This document shows positions 10,846-23,935 of a stretch of 64,000 nt of DNA, one piece after another. The position numbers and the translations under genes were made by a program. The stretch covers positions 257,928-321,927 of the forward strand of contig WMKK01000011.1 in NCBI GenBank assembly GCA_012295225.1, given 5' to 3'. Under the pieces are notes generated by a model that was given only the letters and a program-made list of their open reading frames with translations, was not told the DNA's origin and ran no database searches. The stretch is from Ostreococcus mediterraneus. Its lineage: Eukaryota; Chlorophyta; Mamiellophyceae; Mamiellales; Bathycoccaceae. The stretch's first letter is position 1; the number at the start of each line of letters is the position of its first letter.

Positions 10846-11830
10846 GAGAAAACACCAAAACCAAAATGTACATCTCTGTCGCTCTTCGACTCGTGCTTTG
10901 ACGCATCGCGCGCGCAACGTCGACTCCCGCATGAGCGCGCGTGGAGCGTTGTGAACGCGTTGCGCAGGTGTCCCACAGGAAAAGTGGGGGAAGTGTACGA
11001 TTGAGAAATCACGCGTCTTGCGTCACTTGCCGCCGCGCGCCTGACGCGAGAGGACCGCCGTCATCGCGTCAGGGCGATGAAAAAATAAAGTATTGTCACG
11101 TGCTAGAGTCGAATTGCCACGTCGTACGCGGTATCGACGACACGGCGTCGCGACGCGATGCGACCAAAACGCGCATCGGTGTTTCACCACGAAACGAGTT
11201 GTATACGCGACGACGATCACAACGGCGCGCCGCTTCATGATATTGTCATATAATTCATAACGTTTACTTGGTTCGTAAGAGTTTTACACGTGTGCGACCC
11301 GAGGTGTGCGTGATATGCGCGACGTGGCGTCGAGCAGGCTGTGGGGGAATTGAACGATTGAGTTTTGTGTGTGCATGCGTCGTTTGGTCAAGTGCACGTG
11401 CATGCAAAGTTATACGACATTTGCACCCAGTAGCGCGCAGATTGCATCGTAGTTTATTGTATATTTCAGGTTATTGTTTGTGTTATCTCGACAGACAAAT
11501 CTATCCGTCGCCGTGCAATCTTACCATGCGCGACGTGTCTTGCGCCGCCGCGGTGTCGATGACTCGCGTTCAATGCGGCGCTCAAACGGCGAACGACACA
11601 TCGATTCTCCGTGGCATTCGTCGCTTCTCCGGGCTGAACGCTTTGAAAGCTTATAGTATATGAATCGGGTTACCGATAGACAAGAAAATCATGCAAGATT
11701 CGGAGGCTGCTGGAGTGTGATTGGAATTGTTCCCAATGTACAAACGTTTGGCGCCTGTTCGCGTTCTCGGGCTTTACCTTATTGATGCGCACGCGCGTGA
11801 GACACTACGTTACCGTGCGTTCACGCAGTC
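10846..11830. other. gene-poor stretch between methyltransferase homologue and orphan ORF
   Basis: There are no confident genes here. Composition becomes clearly less GC-rich from about 11240. Two short plus-strand frames look mildly coding-like. One starts at an ATG at 11526 (45 residues, MRDVSCAAAVSMTRVQCGAQ...). The other runs 11721-11903 (60 residues, FPMYKRLAPVRVLGLYLIDA...) and overlaps the start of the next ORF in a different phase. They could be 5' exons of the downstream orphan or remnants. Confidence 0.3.
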
Positions 11831-13777
11831 ATGCAAACGCGAGGGTCTTCACGTAGTGTATGGTGCCCGGGTGTCGTACCGCATGAGGAGCGCTCAGAAC
11901 TGAGCGTGTTACGATCGCGCACGATCCTCCCAGACATTACATGCGCCGAACAACTTCCAGATTTGTTACAGTGGGTCTATTCATCTCATTACAATCAAAA
12001 CGAATACATGGAGGCGGCGCGGATCAAGTTTGTGCAAAGTAGCAAAGAACTTAGGTTTCTTTCGCGCCGGGATAAAGAAATGACCAAAGTAAGCATCGAA
12101 GAACAAGCATTGGTTTTACAAGTGGCCAGTCGCGCCGTATGTGAATTGCGTCGCTATGCGATCGCGGAGTCGGCGTCCAGGCGTGAGAAAGAAGCGATTG
12201 ACGAATGCTTCAAGGAAGAAGAACAAGGATACGCACGAACGTATGAGGCCATGAAGCGCCGCATTCTCGAGGGTACCAAGCGTATGATGGCGCGATCAAC
12301 CGGCAGCTCCATGCACCCAGACGCCTTCGAACGAATCGGGGGGTGTCTGTGCTGGGGGAGCTGGGCGTCGGTGATCGAATCTAGTGCATGCGCGACATTT
12401 TCACGCGAGTTGTTTCCGATTTTTCGTTTTTTTGGGAGCGAAGTACGGATTGCGCGATTCTTTTGGCTCATTAGTGTACACATTCGCCGCGTCGTGGAGT
12501 TGCTCGACGCGGATGATCGTGAGCGAATTTTTCCTGTCCGAGATTACGTACACAGATCGGATTGCACCAAGCGCATGGCCGTATTCGTGATGTTGCCCTT
12601 CAATTACAATGGCGTGCGTATCAAGGGCTTGGTCTGGCGTTGTGCTTCAAAATGCGCCCCGGGTATGTCTGTCGCCGACCGTATGTCTGGCGAGCCGATC
12701 GTAGCGACAAGGCACTTTCATTCGGAGCTTCCCATCAAGATAATATCAGGGTGCGAAAGATCGGGGTGCGAACTAGATGCTGCGCAAATCGTTCAAATCT
12801 GTGCCGAATCCGCTGTAATCCATCATGTGCGATGCGAATGTCTCGCCCAAGGAAAGGAAGATGTGTTTCGCCACATTTTTGCCGGCGCCGACGACGACGT
12901 CGAAGGGCTGCTGGTTTTCAACCCGAGCGGCCGTGCCCACTTAAGTGGGCACTGGGGTGTGCTTGTTGTGGACGACGCCGAAAAATCTCCGGTGATCGTA
13001 TCCACCAACATTCACTTCGTCTTGCGGCCAAATTTCACGTTTGTGGACGAAAACCTGGACACTCTTATGACAAACTCGAGCCATGTAAGCTCCGTTTTAC
13101 GAGCGTATGTGACTCGCATGGACACGGCAATTCACGGAGACCATAACGTGTTCATTGGGAGCAAATGGACAGCTACCGAAAGGCAAGCGCGTCTGCCTCG
13201 AATCGCTCAAAACGACATCGCCGCGATTCAAATTTTTCAAGCTGATGTGCCGGCCATCGCCGCTCGCCCGATAACAGAGTACGAGTATTGGGCCGACGCG
13301 AACGATGAGCGCAAGGAGAAGATTGAAGCCAATATTGCGAAGGCTAAGAACAAGATGATGTCGCAAAAGTGGACAACGTACGATTGTACGCGCGAGGGCA
13401 CTCTCGATCGACTCATTGCGTATGACTGGCGCTCGAACGCTGCACGGCCCAAGGATGCACTGAATTTAGGCTTCACATGCCGGCTTTCGTTCTTCGGGGA
13501 TGCGTACTACGGAAAACGGGTCCCAGATGTGGATCTCGTCAAGTTTGCAGATGACTCCTCAAGCGTACTCGATGAAGACAAGTTACTTACACAAGGCGAC
13601 GATTCCGAGACGGAGTATGATTTCAGGTACGAGCTCGAGCTCGAGACCGACATCGACAGTCCCGAGTCCATGCAAGACGACGATTTCGACGATAGCGTTA
13701 TGAACCAAGTGTTTGTCGATGCCGACGCGGACACGGCTGACGACGTGCACGCAGAAGACGAGTCCCCTGAGTACTAG
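11831..13777 (+). CDS. orphan 648-residue protein with acidic C-terminus
   Basis: This long open frame is in a lower-GC stretch than its neighbours. I do not recognise any family. Visible features are a charged helical segment near residues 75-150 (SRRDKEMTKVSIEEQALVLQ, then REKEAIDECFKEEEQGYART), a Cys- and aromatic-rich middle (GGCLCWGSWASVIESSACAT, then FPIFRFFGSEVRIARFFWLI), several Cys pairs (SGCERSGCELD, VRCEC), and a strongly acidic tail (ETEYDFRYELELETDIDSPE and on). The first 20 or so residues (MQTRGSSRSVWCPGV...) look fortuitous. Coding character seems to begin near SELSVLRSRTILPD, so the true start may be an upstream exon or the ATG at 12008 (MEAARIKF). The length and lack of interruption argue that it is or recently was expressed. 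No function is proposed. Confidence 0.55.
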   Translation: MQTRGSSRSVWCPGVVPHEERSELSVLRSRTILPDITCAEQLPDLLQWVYSSHYNQNEYMEAARIKFVQSSKELRFLSRRDKEMTKVSIEEQALVLQVASRAVCELRRYAIAESASRREKEAIDECFKEEEQGYARTYEAMKRRILEGTKRMMARSTGSSMHPDAFERIGGCLCWGSWASVIESSACATFSRELFPIFRFFGSEVRIARFFWLISVHIRRVVELLDADDRERIFPVRDYVHRSDCTKRMAVFVMLPFNYNGVRIKGLVWRCASKCAPGMSVADRMSGEPIVATRHFHSELPIKIISGCERSGCELDAAQIVQICAESAVIHHVRCECLAQGKEDVFRHIFAGADDDVEGLLVFNPSGRAHLSGHWGVLVVDDAEKSPVIVSTNIHFVLRPNFTFVDENLDTLMTNSSHVSSVLRAYVTRMDTAIHGDHNVFIGSKWTATERQARLPRIAQNDIAAIQIFQADVPAIAARPITEYEYWADANDERKEKIEANIAKAKNKMMSQKWTTYDCTREGTLDRLIAYDWRSNAARPKDALNLGFTCRLSFFGDAYYGKRVPDVDLVKFADDSSSVLDEDKLLTQGDDSETEYDFRYELELETDIDSPESMQDDDFDDSVMNQVFVDADADTADDVHAEDESPEY

Positions 13778-13867
13778 GTCTTTAGGATTTTTCATACGCA
13801 TTTTTGTTTTTCCATTACATTGTTTTTACATGCCAGCGCGCGTGAGCGACGACGTAAGCGAAACCGG

Positions 13868-14922
13868 TTAGTCTCTCGACACCATGATTCTACGCGCGTC
13901 GTCAAGAGCCGCAGAAATGGCGGCGTCGCGCTCACGACGGCGTCCATCCGCGTAATTTGTCGCTTGCTTTTCAAGCTCCCCGCCTCGGATAGGCTCGAGC
14001 ACGTCTTTGATGCGAGATGATACGAACGCGTGCGCAACCGCGCCTCTCGAATGCTCGCTAACATGCGGAGCGATGGCCTCGTAAAGGCTGTCTAAGATAC
14101 CGTGCGTATCGTTGGTACCGGCACCAAAGTCGTTTACGTCGCTAACAGTGGTCGTTTCCGATCCACGCAAGGCATCACGTCGACGATCGGCCTCTGAGAG
14201 CGTCGTTCGACTGAGGTCCGCGAGTGTTCTTCGAATGATTTGCGCGCCACTAAGCCGGCCTTCTGGAGACGGCCGCTCGACACGGCTCAGGGGTCCTAAC
14301 ATCTCGAGCTCCTCCTCGGCCCTGCGCGCATCAAATCAAAACCGTCGAGTGCGGGTTTCGGTCAGTCCACGTACTCGTGCAAAGTGCAAACCGAATGTGC
14401 GGTCGACGCCGTCGTACGTACGCACCACATGCCTTCCCGCTTCGCCGCCGGGAACGGCTTCGTAAAGTACACCAAGACACTTGATGTAGGGAATTGGCGT
14501 CCGAGATCCAACGCTCGACGCTTAATCCCTCTTAAACGACCACTCCAACGCGCAAGAACTCGCCGACGCTCGTCGTCTCCGAGGCCTAGTATGTCGCCAT
14601 CGAGGAGAGGCGCCGCTTTAATCGGAGGACCGAGCCGTCCCGTCTGCACATTCATTGGTGCCCCGTGTAGTTCCACCTCCCTCGCGTCGTCGTCGCCGTC
14701 GTTGTCATCAGCGTCGACGCTACTCTCCACGTCGTCCTCGCCACTATGCGCGCCCGACTCGTTCGCATTCCTCTCCGATACCGCGCTCGCTCGTTTGCGC
14801 GCGGCGCTTCCGACGACACCGCTCGATGGCCCCTCGCGCGCGTTGGAGTCCCCCGCGTCGGTGTCGCTCGCGCGAGCCCCTCCTGCGCGAGTTGCGCGCG
14901 TCGCCCGCGATGCAGGGCTCAT
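13868..14922 (-). CDS. unknown protein, two exons, acidic N-terminal region
   Basis: Exon 1 (14922-14375) starts MSPASRATRATRAG and carries an acidic, Ser-rich region (GEDDVESSVDADDNDGDDDA). It continues into a conserved-looking basic block, LARWSGRLRGIKRRALDLGR, then QFPTSSVLVYFTKPFPAAKR. A 53-base intron (14374-14322) starts GTACGT, has CTGAC near its 5' end and ends GCGCAG. Splicing joins CTLHE to AEEELEMLGPLSR in frame. Exon 2 (14321-13868) ends RRIMVSRD. The total is 333 residues. Without splicing, exon 1 would stop four codons later. No family is recognised. The basic block followed by a hydrophobic strand (SSVLVYF) might be a nucleic-acid or protein interaction domain, but that is a guess. 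It converges on the preceding orphan gene, with 90 bases between stop codons. Confidence 0.6.
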
Positions 14923-15482
14923 GATTCACCGCATTCGACGCCGTGCGGCGGGTCCTGCTCGCGTCGTCGTCGTACACACGCCCTTCCCACTTCCCTGGGA
15001 CACCGCTTGGCACCGCACCGAGCGTCGAGGAATGCCGTCCGTCGCCGCGCGCGCTGGGGTGCGCGGTGCCCGCTGGGAAATCGTCGCGTCTCGTATGACA
15101 TTCAGGGTACATTTTGCAGTGTTATTAACGCGTAAAAGCTTCGATAGATGTGGCGCTTGTCCGAATGTACCCCTGCTGTTGGAGTTGAAATTGCAGCACG
15201 CACGACACATACCAGACGCGGCACCCGCGTGTCGTGAGTCGTCACGCGTCACAACTACGCACGGTGTTACCGCGAAGGCGACACACGAACGCTCGCCAGG
15301 TGTAAACAGTATGAACAAACGTAAATTGGTGCGTAATATAGCGAGACCACGACAGTGAGATGCGGCGCGATGCGGCGTCGGGGTGCGGTGATCGTCAGAT
15401 CTGGGCACGATTCGCGATGCGCGCGTGTGCGCGACGCCGCTGCGAGCGACGCGCGCCGATACGCGCACGTGGCCACGGTTCT
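14923..15482. other. divergent upstream region
   Basis: This region lies between the start of the two-exon orphan (complement) and the AP2-repeat gene. No confident gene is visible. Near 15110-15160 and 15290-15350 composition is less GC-rich, as in other promoters here. The plus strand is open from an ATG at 15360 in the same frame as the proposed AP2 exon 1, so the true start may lie upstream of 15483. Confidence 0.3.
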
Positions 15483-16758
15483 ATGCGCGCGGTCGCGTGC
15501 GTGATGCGATCACGCACGCGCGTGAAGAGCAGAGTTTCGCGTGGGCGAACCAGCGTCGCGCGCGTGGTGATGGGCATGGGTCGTTGACACGGAATCGTTT
15601 TTTCCACCCGCGCAGGAGGACGCCGTCGAGGAAAAAGAGAATGCCTTGTGCGATTTTGAACTCGAGCGCGAAGCGCGGATGAAAAAGAATGCAGAGCGAT
15701 GCAAATCTCTCGGTATCTTGATGGTGCCTATGCCGAAGATTGTGACCGGCTCGAAGAAACCGCGAACGCGCTCGGAGACACAACCTGAGCGCGAACGGGC
15801 GTTGCTGGCCAAAGCACCTAAAGCGGAGTTTCCACCGGATCAAGCGAATATGCGTGCAGAAATTGCACGGATAACGGCGGAGCAACGAGCCATATTTCAA
15901 GATTCTATCTACGGTATATATCTACAGCGTAAGCGAGTAAAGTCCGCCGAGTTAAGACAGTACGCTCAATCGGTCATTAATGTCCGACTCGCTCGCGAGC
16001 GACATGAACGCGGCGAACAAGCATCGTCGTTCGCCGGCGTCAGTTACAAGAAGTTTAACGACAAAGGCGGGAAATGGCAAGCGCAGATAATCGTACATGG
16101 CAAAATTAAATTTATCGGTTCGTACACATTTGAAGACGATGCAGCAAAGGCGTATGACGACGCACGCGTGGCGCAAGGCAAAAGTCGCGTCAATTTCCCA
16201 AGTGCTCAAGAGAAAGCGGAACAAGATGATGCTGACGCGCAACTTCGCGCAAATGAGAAAACCGCTCGCGAACGCCAGGAACGTGGCGAACCCACGTCGT
16301 CGTTCGTCGGCGTCGATTACGTGAAGCTTAAAGACAAAGGCGGGAAATGGCATACGCAGATAATGGTACATGGCAAAAATAAATTTATCGGTTCGTACAC
16401 ATTTGAAGACGATGCAGCAAAGGCGTATGACGACGCACGCGTGGCGCAAGGCAAAAGTCGCGTCAATTTCCCAAGTGCTCAAGAGAAAGCGGAACAAGAT
16501 GATGCTGACGCGCAACTTCGCGCAAATGAGAAAACCGCTCGCGAACGCCAGGAACGTGGCGAACCCACGTCGTCGTTCGTCGGCGTCGATTACGTGAAGC
16601 TTAAAGACAAAGGCGGGAAATGGAGAGCGCAGATACATGCAGACGGCAAAAAGAAGTCTCTCGGTACTTTCTTCCACGAGCATGACGCTGCAAAGGCGTA
16701 TGACGAGGCACTCTTAGCGCAAGGTAGAATCACGCACCAATTTTCCTCGCGCGCTTAA
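15483..16758 (+). CDS. triple AP2-domain protein (two exons)
   Basis: Three AP2/ERF-type DNA-binding domains occur in tandem, each reading SSFxGVxYxKxxDKGGKWxA, then a QIxxxGKxKFIGSYTFED-like segment and AAKAYDDARVAQG. They start near 16024, 16297 and 16570. The last one differs most (HADGKKKSLGTFFHEHDAAK). Each is preceded by a charged linker (ANEKTARERQERGEPTS). Exon 1 is modelled as 15483-15566 and exon 2 as 15616-16758, with a 49-base GT-AG intron (15567-15615); exon 2 begins EDAVEEKENAL. The N-terminus is the least certain part. The protein is about 408 residues. AP2 proteins in green algae are usually transcription factors, which I infer here. The stop TAA replaces the CAA codon present at the same place in the other repeats, and homology to the repeat continues beyond it. 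Confidence 0.75.
16108..16623 (+). repeat. 273-base tandem duplication inside the AP2 gene
   Basis: Bases 16108-16350 and 16381-16623 are identical over 243 positions by eye. The 30 bases between them are nearly the same as those before the first copy, which gives a period of 273 bases (91 codons, in frame). This implies a very recent duplication or ongoing gene conversion, and it adds one AP2 domain plus linker. Confidence 0.9.
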
Positions 16759-16792
16759 GAGAAAGCGGAACAGACTGTAGACCATCCACCTT

Positions 16793-17896
16793 TTAATCAG
16801 AACTTTTAATCAGAACTTTGGATATTGAGCGAGCGCTCGAGCGTGTGCACGAGGATACGCCTAGGTTGGCGTGCGCCAATGAAATCACCAACGCCGCGCT
16901 CGCAATGTTTGCGTAATTCACCAACGTCGCGCCCAACGGCACATTGAGCGAAAACTCCATCGCGTACGTCACCGTAAGCAACGGCACCGGCGACATCATC
17001 GCCATCACCACCACCGCGCACCCGACGCTGCCGAGCGCCGAACCGAGCGCAAAAAGTGTGCCGCTCGCGCACGCCATGGAATACGCATATCTCCGCGCCA
17101 ACGCGCGCACCATGTCCCGCGCGTCCTCGCGCTCGAGCCGCGGTTGAAATAAAATCCCAATCGCAAGCAACGCCAAAGGCTTATTCGCCGAGGCCAAGAG
17201 CGCGAGAAACGCATCGAGCGCGGGTGGGAAACCCTGAGAACCATAAAACACGCGATAGAGCACCGTGCCGACGCACGCGAGCAAGCACGGATTCCGCGCT
17301 TGTTTCGCAAAGGATCTTTTCACGCTCGCGCGCAACGCTCGAAACGTCAAAGACAACGAAGACGACGACGACGTCGTCACCGCCGACGCCGCCGACGCCG
17401 CCGAGGCGTACGTATAAATCGCATGCGCCACGACGAGCAAGTAAAACTGATTCACCGCGTCAAACACAACCACCATCGTCAACCCGGCGGCGCCGAACGC
17501 CGCGTCCACGAGAGGATACGCAAAGTTCCCAAGGTTCAACCCCACGGCGGCGCCCGCGAGCAAGGCGTCGCGACTCGCGCCATCACCACCACCATCACCA
17601 TCACCGTCACCCAGCGCACGCGCACGCGCACCACGCCGCGGTCGCGCGCGCCAGAGCAACAGCGACGACGCCACGCACGTCGCTCCGTACGCCGCGCTCG
17701 CGACGACGACGGCGCGATTCGTCCCATCCATCCGCGCCGTCGCAAACGTTCTCGCCATCACCGCCGGCAGCGTCGTGGCGAAGATCACTCGACACAGCGC
17801 GCGGCCGTCGGCATCGGTGACGTAGGCGCCCGCGCGAAGCGCCGCGCCGAACGCGACGACGGCCAAGGCGGTGATGAGCGGTGCAAACGACGCCAT
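16793..17896 (-). CDS. PIN-like / auxin efflux carrier family membrane transporter
   Basis: The protein is 367 residues of alternating hydrophobic helices with the architecture of the membrane transport protein (auxin efflux carrier/malonate transporter) family: about five N-terminal helices, a hydrophilic centre and about five C-terminal helices. Family-like motifs are VIFATTLPAVMARTFA near residue 40, NLGNFAYPLVDAAFG near 125, FDAVNQFYLLVVAHAIYTYA just after, and NKPLALLAIGILFQP near 245. The central loop has a Gly/Asp run (GDGDGDGGGDG) and a Ser run. In algae such carriers resemble PILS or bacterial AEC proteins and export or sequester small organic anions; the substrate here is unknown. 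It starts at the only suitable ATG (17896) and diverges from the phosphatase gene with 288 bases between the starts. A 13-base direct repeat (TTTTAATCAGAAC) at 16791-16816 overlaps its stop. Confidence 0.85.
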   Translation of the reverse strand: MASFAPLITALAVVAFGAALRAGAYVTDADGRALCRVIFATTLPAVMARTFATARMDGTNRAVVVASAAYGATCVASSLLLWRARPRRGARARALGDGDGDGGGDGASRDALLAGAAVGLNLGNFAYPLVDAAFGAAGLTMVVVFDAVNQFYLLVVAHAIYTYASAASAASAVTTSSSSSLSLTFRALRASVKRSFAKQARNPCLLACVGTVLYRVFYGSQGFPPALDAFLALLASANKPLALLAIGILFQPRLEREDARDMVRALARRYAYSMACASGTLFALGSALGSVGCAVVVMAMMSPVPLLTVTYAMEFSLNVPLGATLVNYANIASAALVISLAHANLGVSSCTRSSARSISKVLIKSSD

Positions 17897-18184
17897 CGCT
17901 GACGCCGCCGCGCGTCGCGTTCGACGACGCCGACGACGCCGACCGCGACCGCGAGACGAACGCGCGACGTGCGATGCGTGCGGCGCTCGGGCGGCGCGCG
18001 GGCGGCGCCGAGGCGCGCGCGGGAATGGCGCGCAACACCATTCACTGACGCGAACTCACGCGTATCGCGAACCGCGCCGACGCCGACGTCGTCGACGACG
18101 TAAACGACGACGACGTAAACGACACCGTCGACGACGTCGACGACGCACGCCGCGACGGACGACGGCGGACGGCGGACGCGCGCG

Positions 18185-20293
18185 ATGGGCGCGCGCGCCA
18201 GAGAGACGGACGCCATGCTGCTGAGGGTGTTGACGCCTCTCTCGTCGTCATCCTCGTCGACGTACGACGCGTCGACGCCGAACGCGCGCGATATCGAACG
18301 CGGTGTCGTTCGCGGTGACCCGCGCGGCGAGGCGACGGGCGATGCGGGCGATGCGGCGGCGCACGGGCGTCGAGGAGGATGGGCGAACGCGAGGCGCGCG
18401 ATCGCTGGCGTGGCGGGCGTCGCGAGCGTCGCGCTGGCCGTCGTCTCGCGCGCGTCCGCGAACGCGGCGGCGACGACGATGATGACGTCGACGATGGCGG
18501 ACGATGGGTTCGAGATGCGGCGGATGCGCGTTGAGGCGAGTCGAGCGGGATTGGGCGCGAGACGTCGCGCGTCGTCGAGCGGCGGCGACGGCGCGTTGGG
18601 CGATACGGGCGACGATGACCCTCCGTTCGCCGCGGTGAAGGGGTATTTTGCGTATGAATCGTGGTTTAAGTCGTTCGAGCGCGGGGAGTTTCCTGGGGAC
18701 AGTCATAGGGAGCCTGAGGACGGCGGCGAGGAGACGATACAAGCGAGAGACCGACTCAGGACGAAGAAGAATGTGGCGTGGGAGCGCATTCGCGCGGACG
18801 TCGCGGCGTCGCATGGGACAAAGAAGATTGTGTTGTTTTTGCGTCACGGTGAAGCGACGCATAATGTGTGGGGGAACACCGTGCGTGAGGAGCTTAAAGT
18901 GCTGCCGTGTTCGTTTGAAGAGAAGGGAGACTTGCTCGATCCGTCGCTCACGTCGCGCGGCGTTCGTCAAATCATGGATGCGCGCGCGTCACTCGTGGGT
19001 GAGGAAGGGTTTTATCGCGCGGCTCTCGGTGAAGACGTCGATGACGATGTTGAATTACCAGTGTTGACTTCGCCTTTGCTGCGTACGCTCGAAACGGCGC
19101 TTTTAGCGACGAGCGGGACGCGTAAAGCGGCAAAGTCCATCGTCGTCACCGATTATTTACGAGAACGTTTGGAAATGAATGCACCTTTTGAAGTTCGTCA
19201 TCCATTTTCAGTGGAATCTGGCGATACGAAATCGGCGTCGAGTTTCATCGCCTCGACGCGCGCAAAGGATTGCAAATTCCACGAAGGCTTGTCGGAAATG
19301 TTTCCCGATGAATCATTTAAAATTCGCGTCGCCGCGCAAGATAACTGCCGCGCCGATGAAATTAAACCAGATTCGTGGAAGACGTGCTCGCACCTTGGCT
19401 TGACGCATCAAAGTGATCTCGACTTGGGCGATATCAAATCCGAAACGATGCTCGGCGTCATGAGCCGAGTCAAGGTGGTTTTGGCCAACGTGTTTGACAA
19501 GTATCAAGACGACAACGTCGTGTTGATGGTGACGCATTCGGATTGGATCGTGGCGGCGTTGATGGAATTGTACCCTGACACGCTAGGATTCGTCCCAAAG
19601 AATGGTGAAATCGTTCCAATCGTCATAGAAGATATGCGCGAGGGTGCCAACAAGCGCATCGACGCGACGTCGGCTAAAAACAGCAATCGCGATGATGATG
19701 AAAAAGATCACCACGAGCGCAGAGACGAAGACGAAGACGAAGACGAAGACGAAGACGATAAGCGCAAAGACGAAGACAATGAGCGCAAAGACGAAGACGA
19801 TGAGCGCAAAGACGAAGACGAGCGCAAGCGCAAGGAAGAAGATGAGGATAAGGACGAAAAACCTAAGAAACGCAAGGACAAGGACAACCGTAAGAAACGC
19901 AAGGACAAGGACGACAAAAGCAAGGACGAGGACGAGGATGAGGACTACGATGACAAACGTAAGGACGAGGACGAGGACGAGGACGATAAAGCTATGGTCA
20001 ACGATTCAAAGCGTAAGACCACGGACGACGATGGCGATGATGAGAAAGAAACAGAATCAGCCGTACACGCGCTGTTCGAGGACGAAGACGACGACGGTGA
20101 GCCGAAGCCAAAGCCCGCGAAGAAGAGTGATGAGAAAGAGGGCGAAGACGATGAAGACGTCGACGACGAAGCCCCAAAAAAGTCGCCAGTGAATAGAGAA
20201 AAGGTGAGTTTGGGTGTTTCTCAAGAGTTTGCCTCGCGCATGTTGAATTCGATACGAAACGTTCACGAACACTTTTCCAGAGAGACGACGTAA
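18185..20293 (+). CDS. histidine phosphatase (phosphoglycerate mutase-like) with long charged tail
   Basis: The protein is 702 residues. The N-terminus is Ser- and Ala-rich with one hydrophobic stretch (AIAGVAGVASVALAVVSRAS, about residues 75-95) that may anchor or target it. The catalytic domain begins at KKIVLFLRHGEATHN (RHG motif near residue 218; His would be the phospho-acceptor). It continues with LTSRGVRQ, TSPLLRTLETA, YLRERLE and VTHSDWIV (the second catalytic His). From about residue 500 the chain becomes a tail of Asp/Glu/Lys/Arg repeats (DEDEDEDDKRKDED, then KKRKDKDNRKK), followed by a short ordered-looking end (QEFASRMLNSIRNVHEHFSR). The phosphatase family acts on small phosphometabolites or phosphoproteins; the substrate cannot be told. 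An alternative start is the ATG at 18215. The tail is encoded by GAC/GAA/AAG repeats that may vary in length between strains. Confidence 0.85.
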   Translation: MGARARETDAMLLRVLTPLSSSSSSTYDASTPNARDIERGVVRGDPRGEATGDAGDAAAHGRRGGWANARRAIAGVAGVASVALAVVSRASANAAATTMMTSTMADDGFEMRRMRVEASRAGLGARRRASSSGGDGALGDTGDDDPPFAAVKGYFAYESWFKSFERGEFPGDSHREPEDGGEETIQARDRLRTKKNVAWERIRADVAASHGTKKIVLFLRHGEATHNVWGNTVREELKVLPCSFEEKGDLLDPSLTSRGVRQIMDARASLVGEEGFYRAALGEDVDDDVELPVLTSPLLRTLETALLATSGTRKAAKSIVVTDYLRERLEMNAPFEVRHPFSVESGDTKSASSFIASTRAKDCKFHEGLSEMFPDESFKIRVAAQDNCRADEIKPDSWKTCSHLGLTHQSDLDLGDIKSETMLGVMSRVKVVLANVFDKYQDDNVVLMVTHSDWIVAALMELYPDTLGFVPKNGEIVPIVIEDMREGANKRIDATSAKNSNRDDDEKDHHERRDEDEDEDEDEDDKRKDEDNERKDEDDERKDEDERKRKEEDEDKDEKPKKRKDKDNRKKRKDKDDKSKDEDEDEDYDDKRKDEDEDEDDKAMVNDSKRKTTDDDGDDEKETESAVHALFEDEDDDGEPKPKPAKKSDEKEGEDDEDVDDEAPKKSPVNREKVSLGVSQEFASRMLNSIRNVHEHFSRETT

Positions 20294-20436
20294 AAACGCT
20301 TTAAAGACTCAGTTCTTAGTTGGTGCGACGCGCGCTTGTAAGTTTCAACTCAACACTAGTACATTTATCAATCATTCCATTCACAACGTCTCTACATCAT
20401 TTATACATACACGTCACCGCTCGCTCAATCGCCCAA

Positions 20437-23689
<3,253 letters not shown>

Positions 23690-23935
23690 CGCGCGCGATG
23701 CGCGGCGCTACGCGCGGTGCACGCGACCGTTAGGCGCCGCACGCGCGCTCTGGCGCGTCGATCGATGTGGAATCCGCGACCGCGTGCGCGCTGTAAATCG
23801 CGTCGCGCGAGCGCTGTGCGGTGCGCGCGATGTCTCGGTGCGTCCGCGCGTCCGTCGGCGTGTCGCACCGGCGCGCCGCGTCGCGCGACGGACGTCGCGC
23901 GGCGGTCTGACGCGTCGCGTCGGTCCGATGGCGCG

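Noticed and set aside
11268-11663. 131-residue plus-strand frame
   Set aside because: No good start context, uneven Cys/Arg/Ser composition and no family. It could at most contain a small exon (ATG at 11526).
14384-15358. 324-residue plus-strand frame opposite the two-exon orphan
   Set aside because: Ser/Arg-rich translation typical of antisense GC-rich DNA; the complement has a coherent spliced model.
15952-16683. 243-residue complement frame across the AP2 gene
   Set aside because: It mirrors the AP2 tandem repeats on the other strand; the plus strand carries the recognisable domains.
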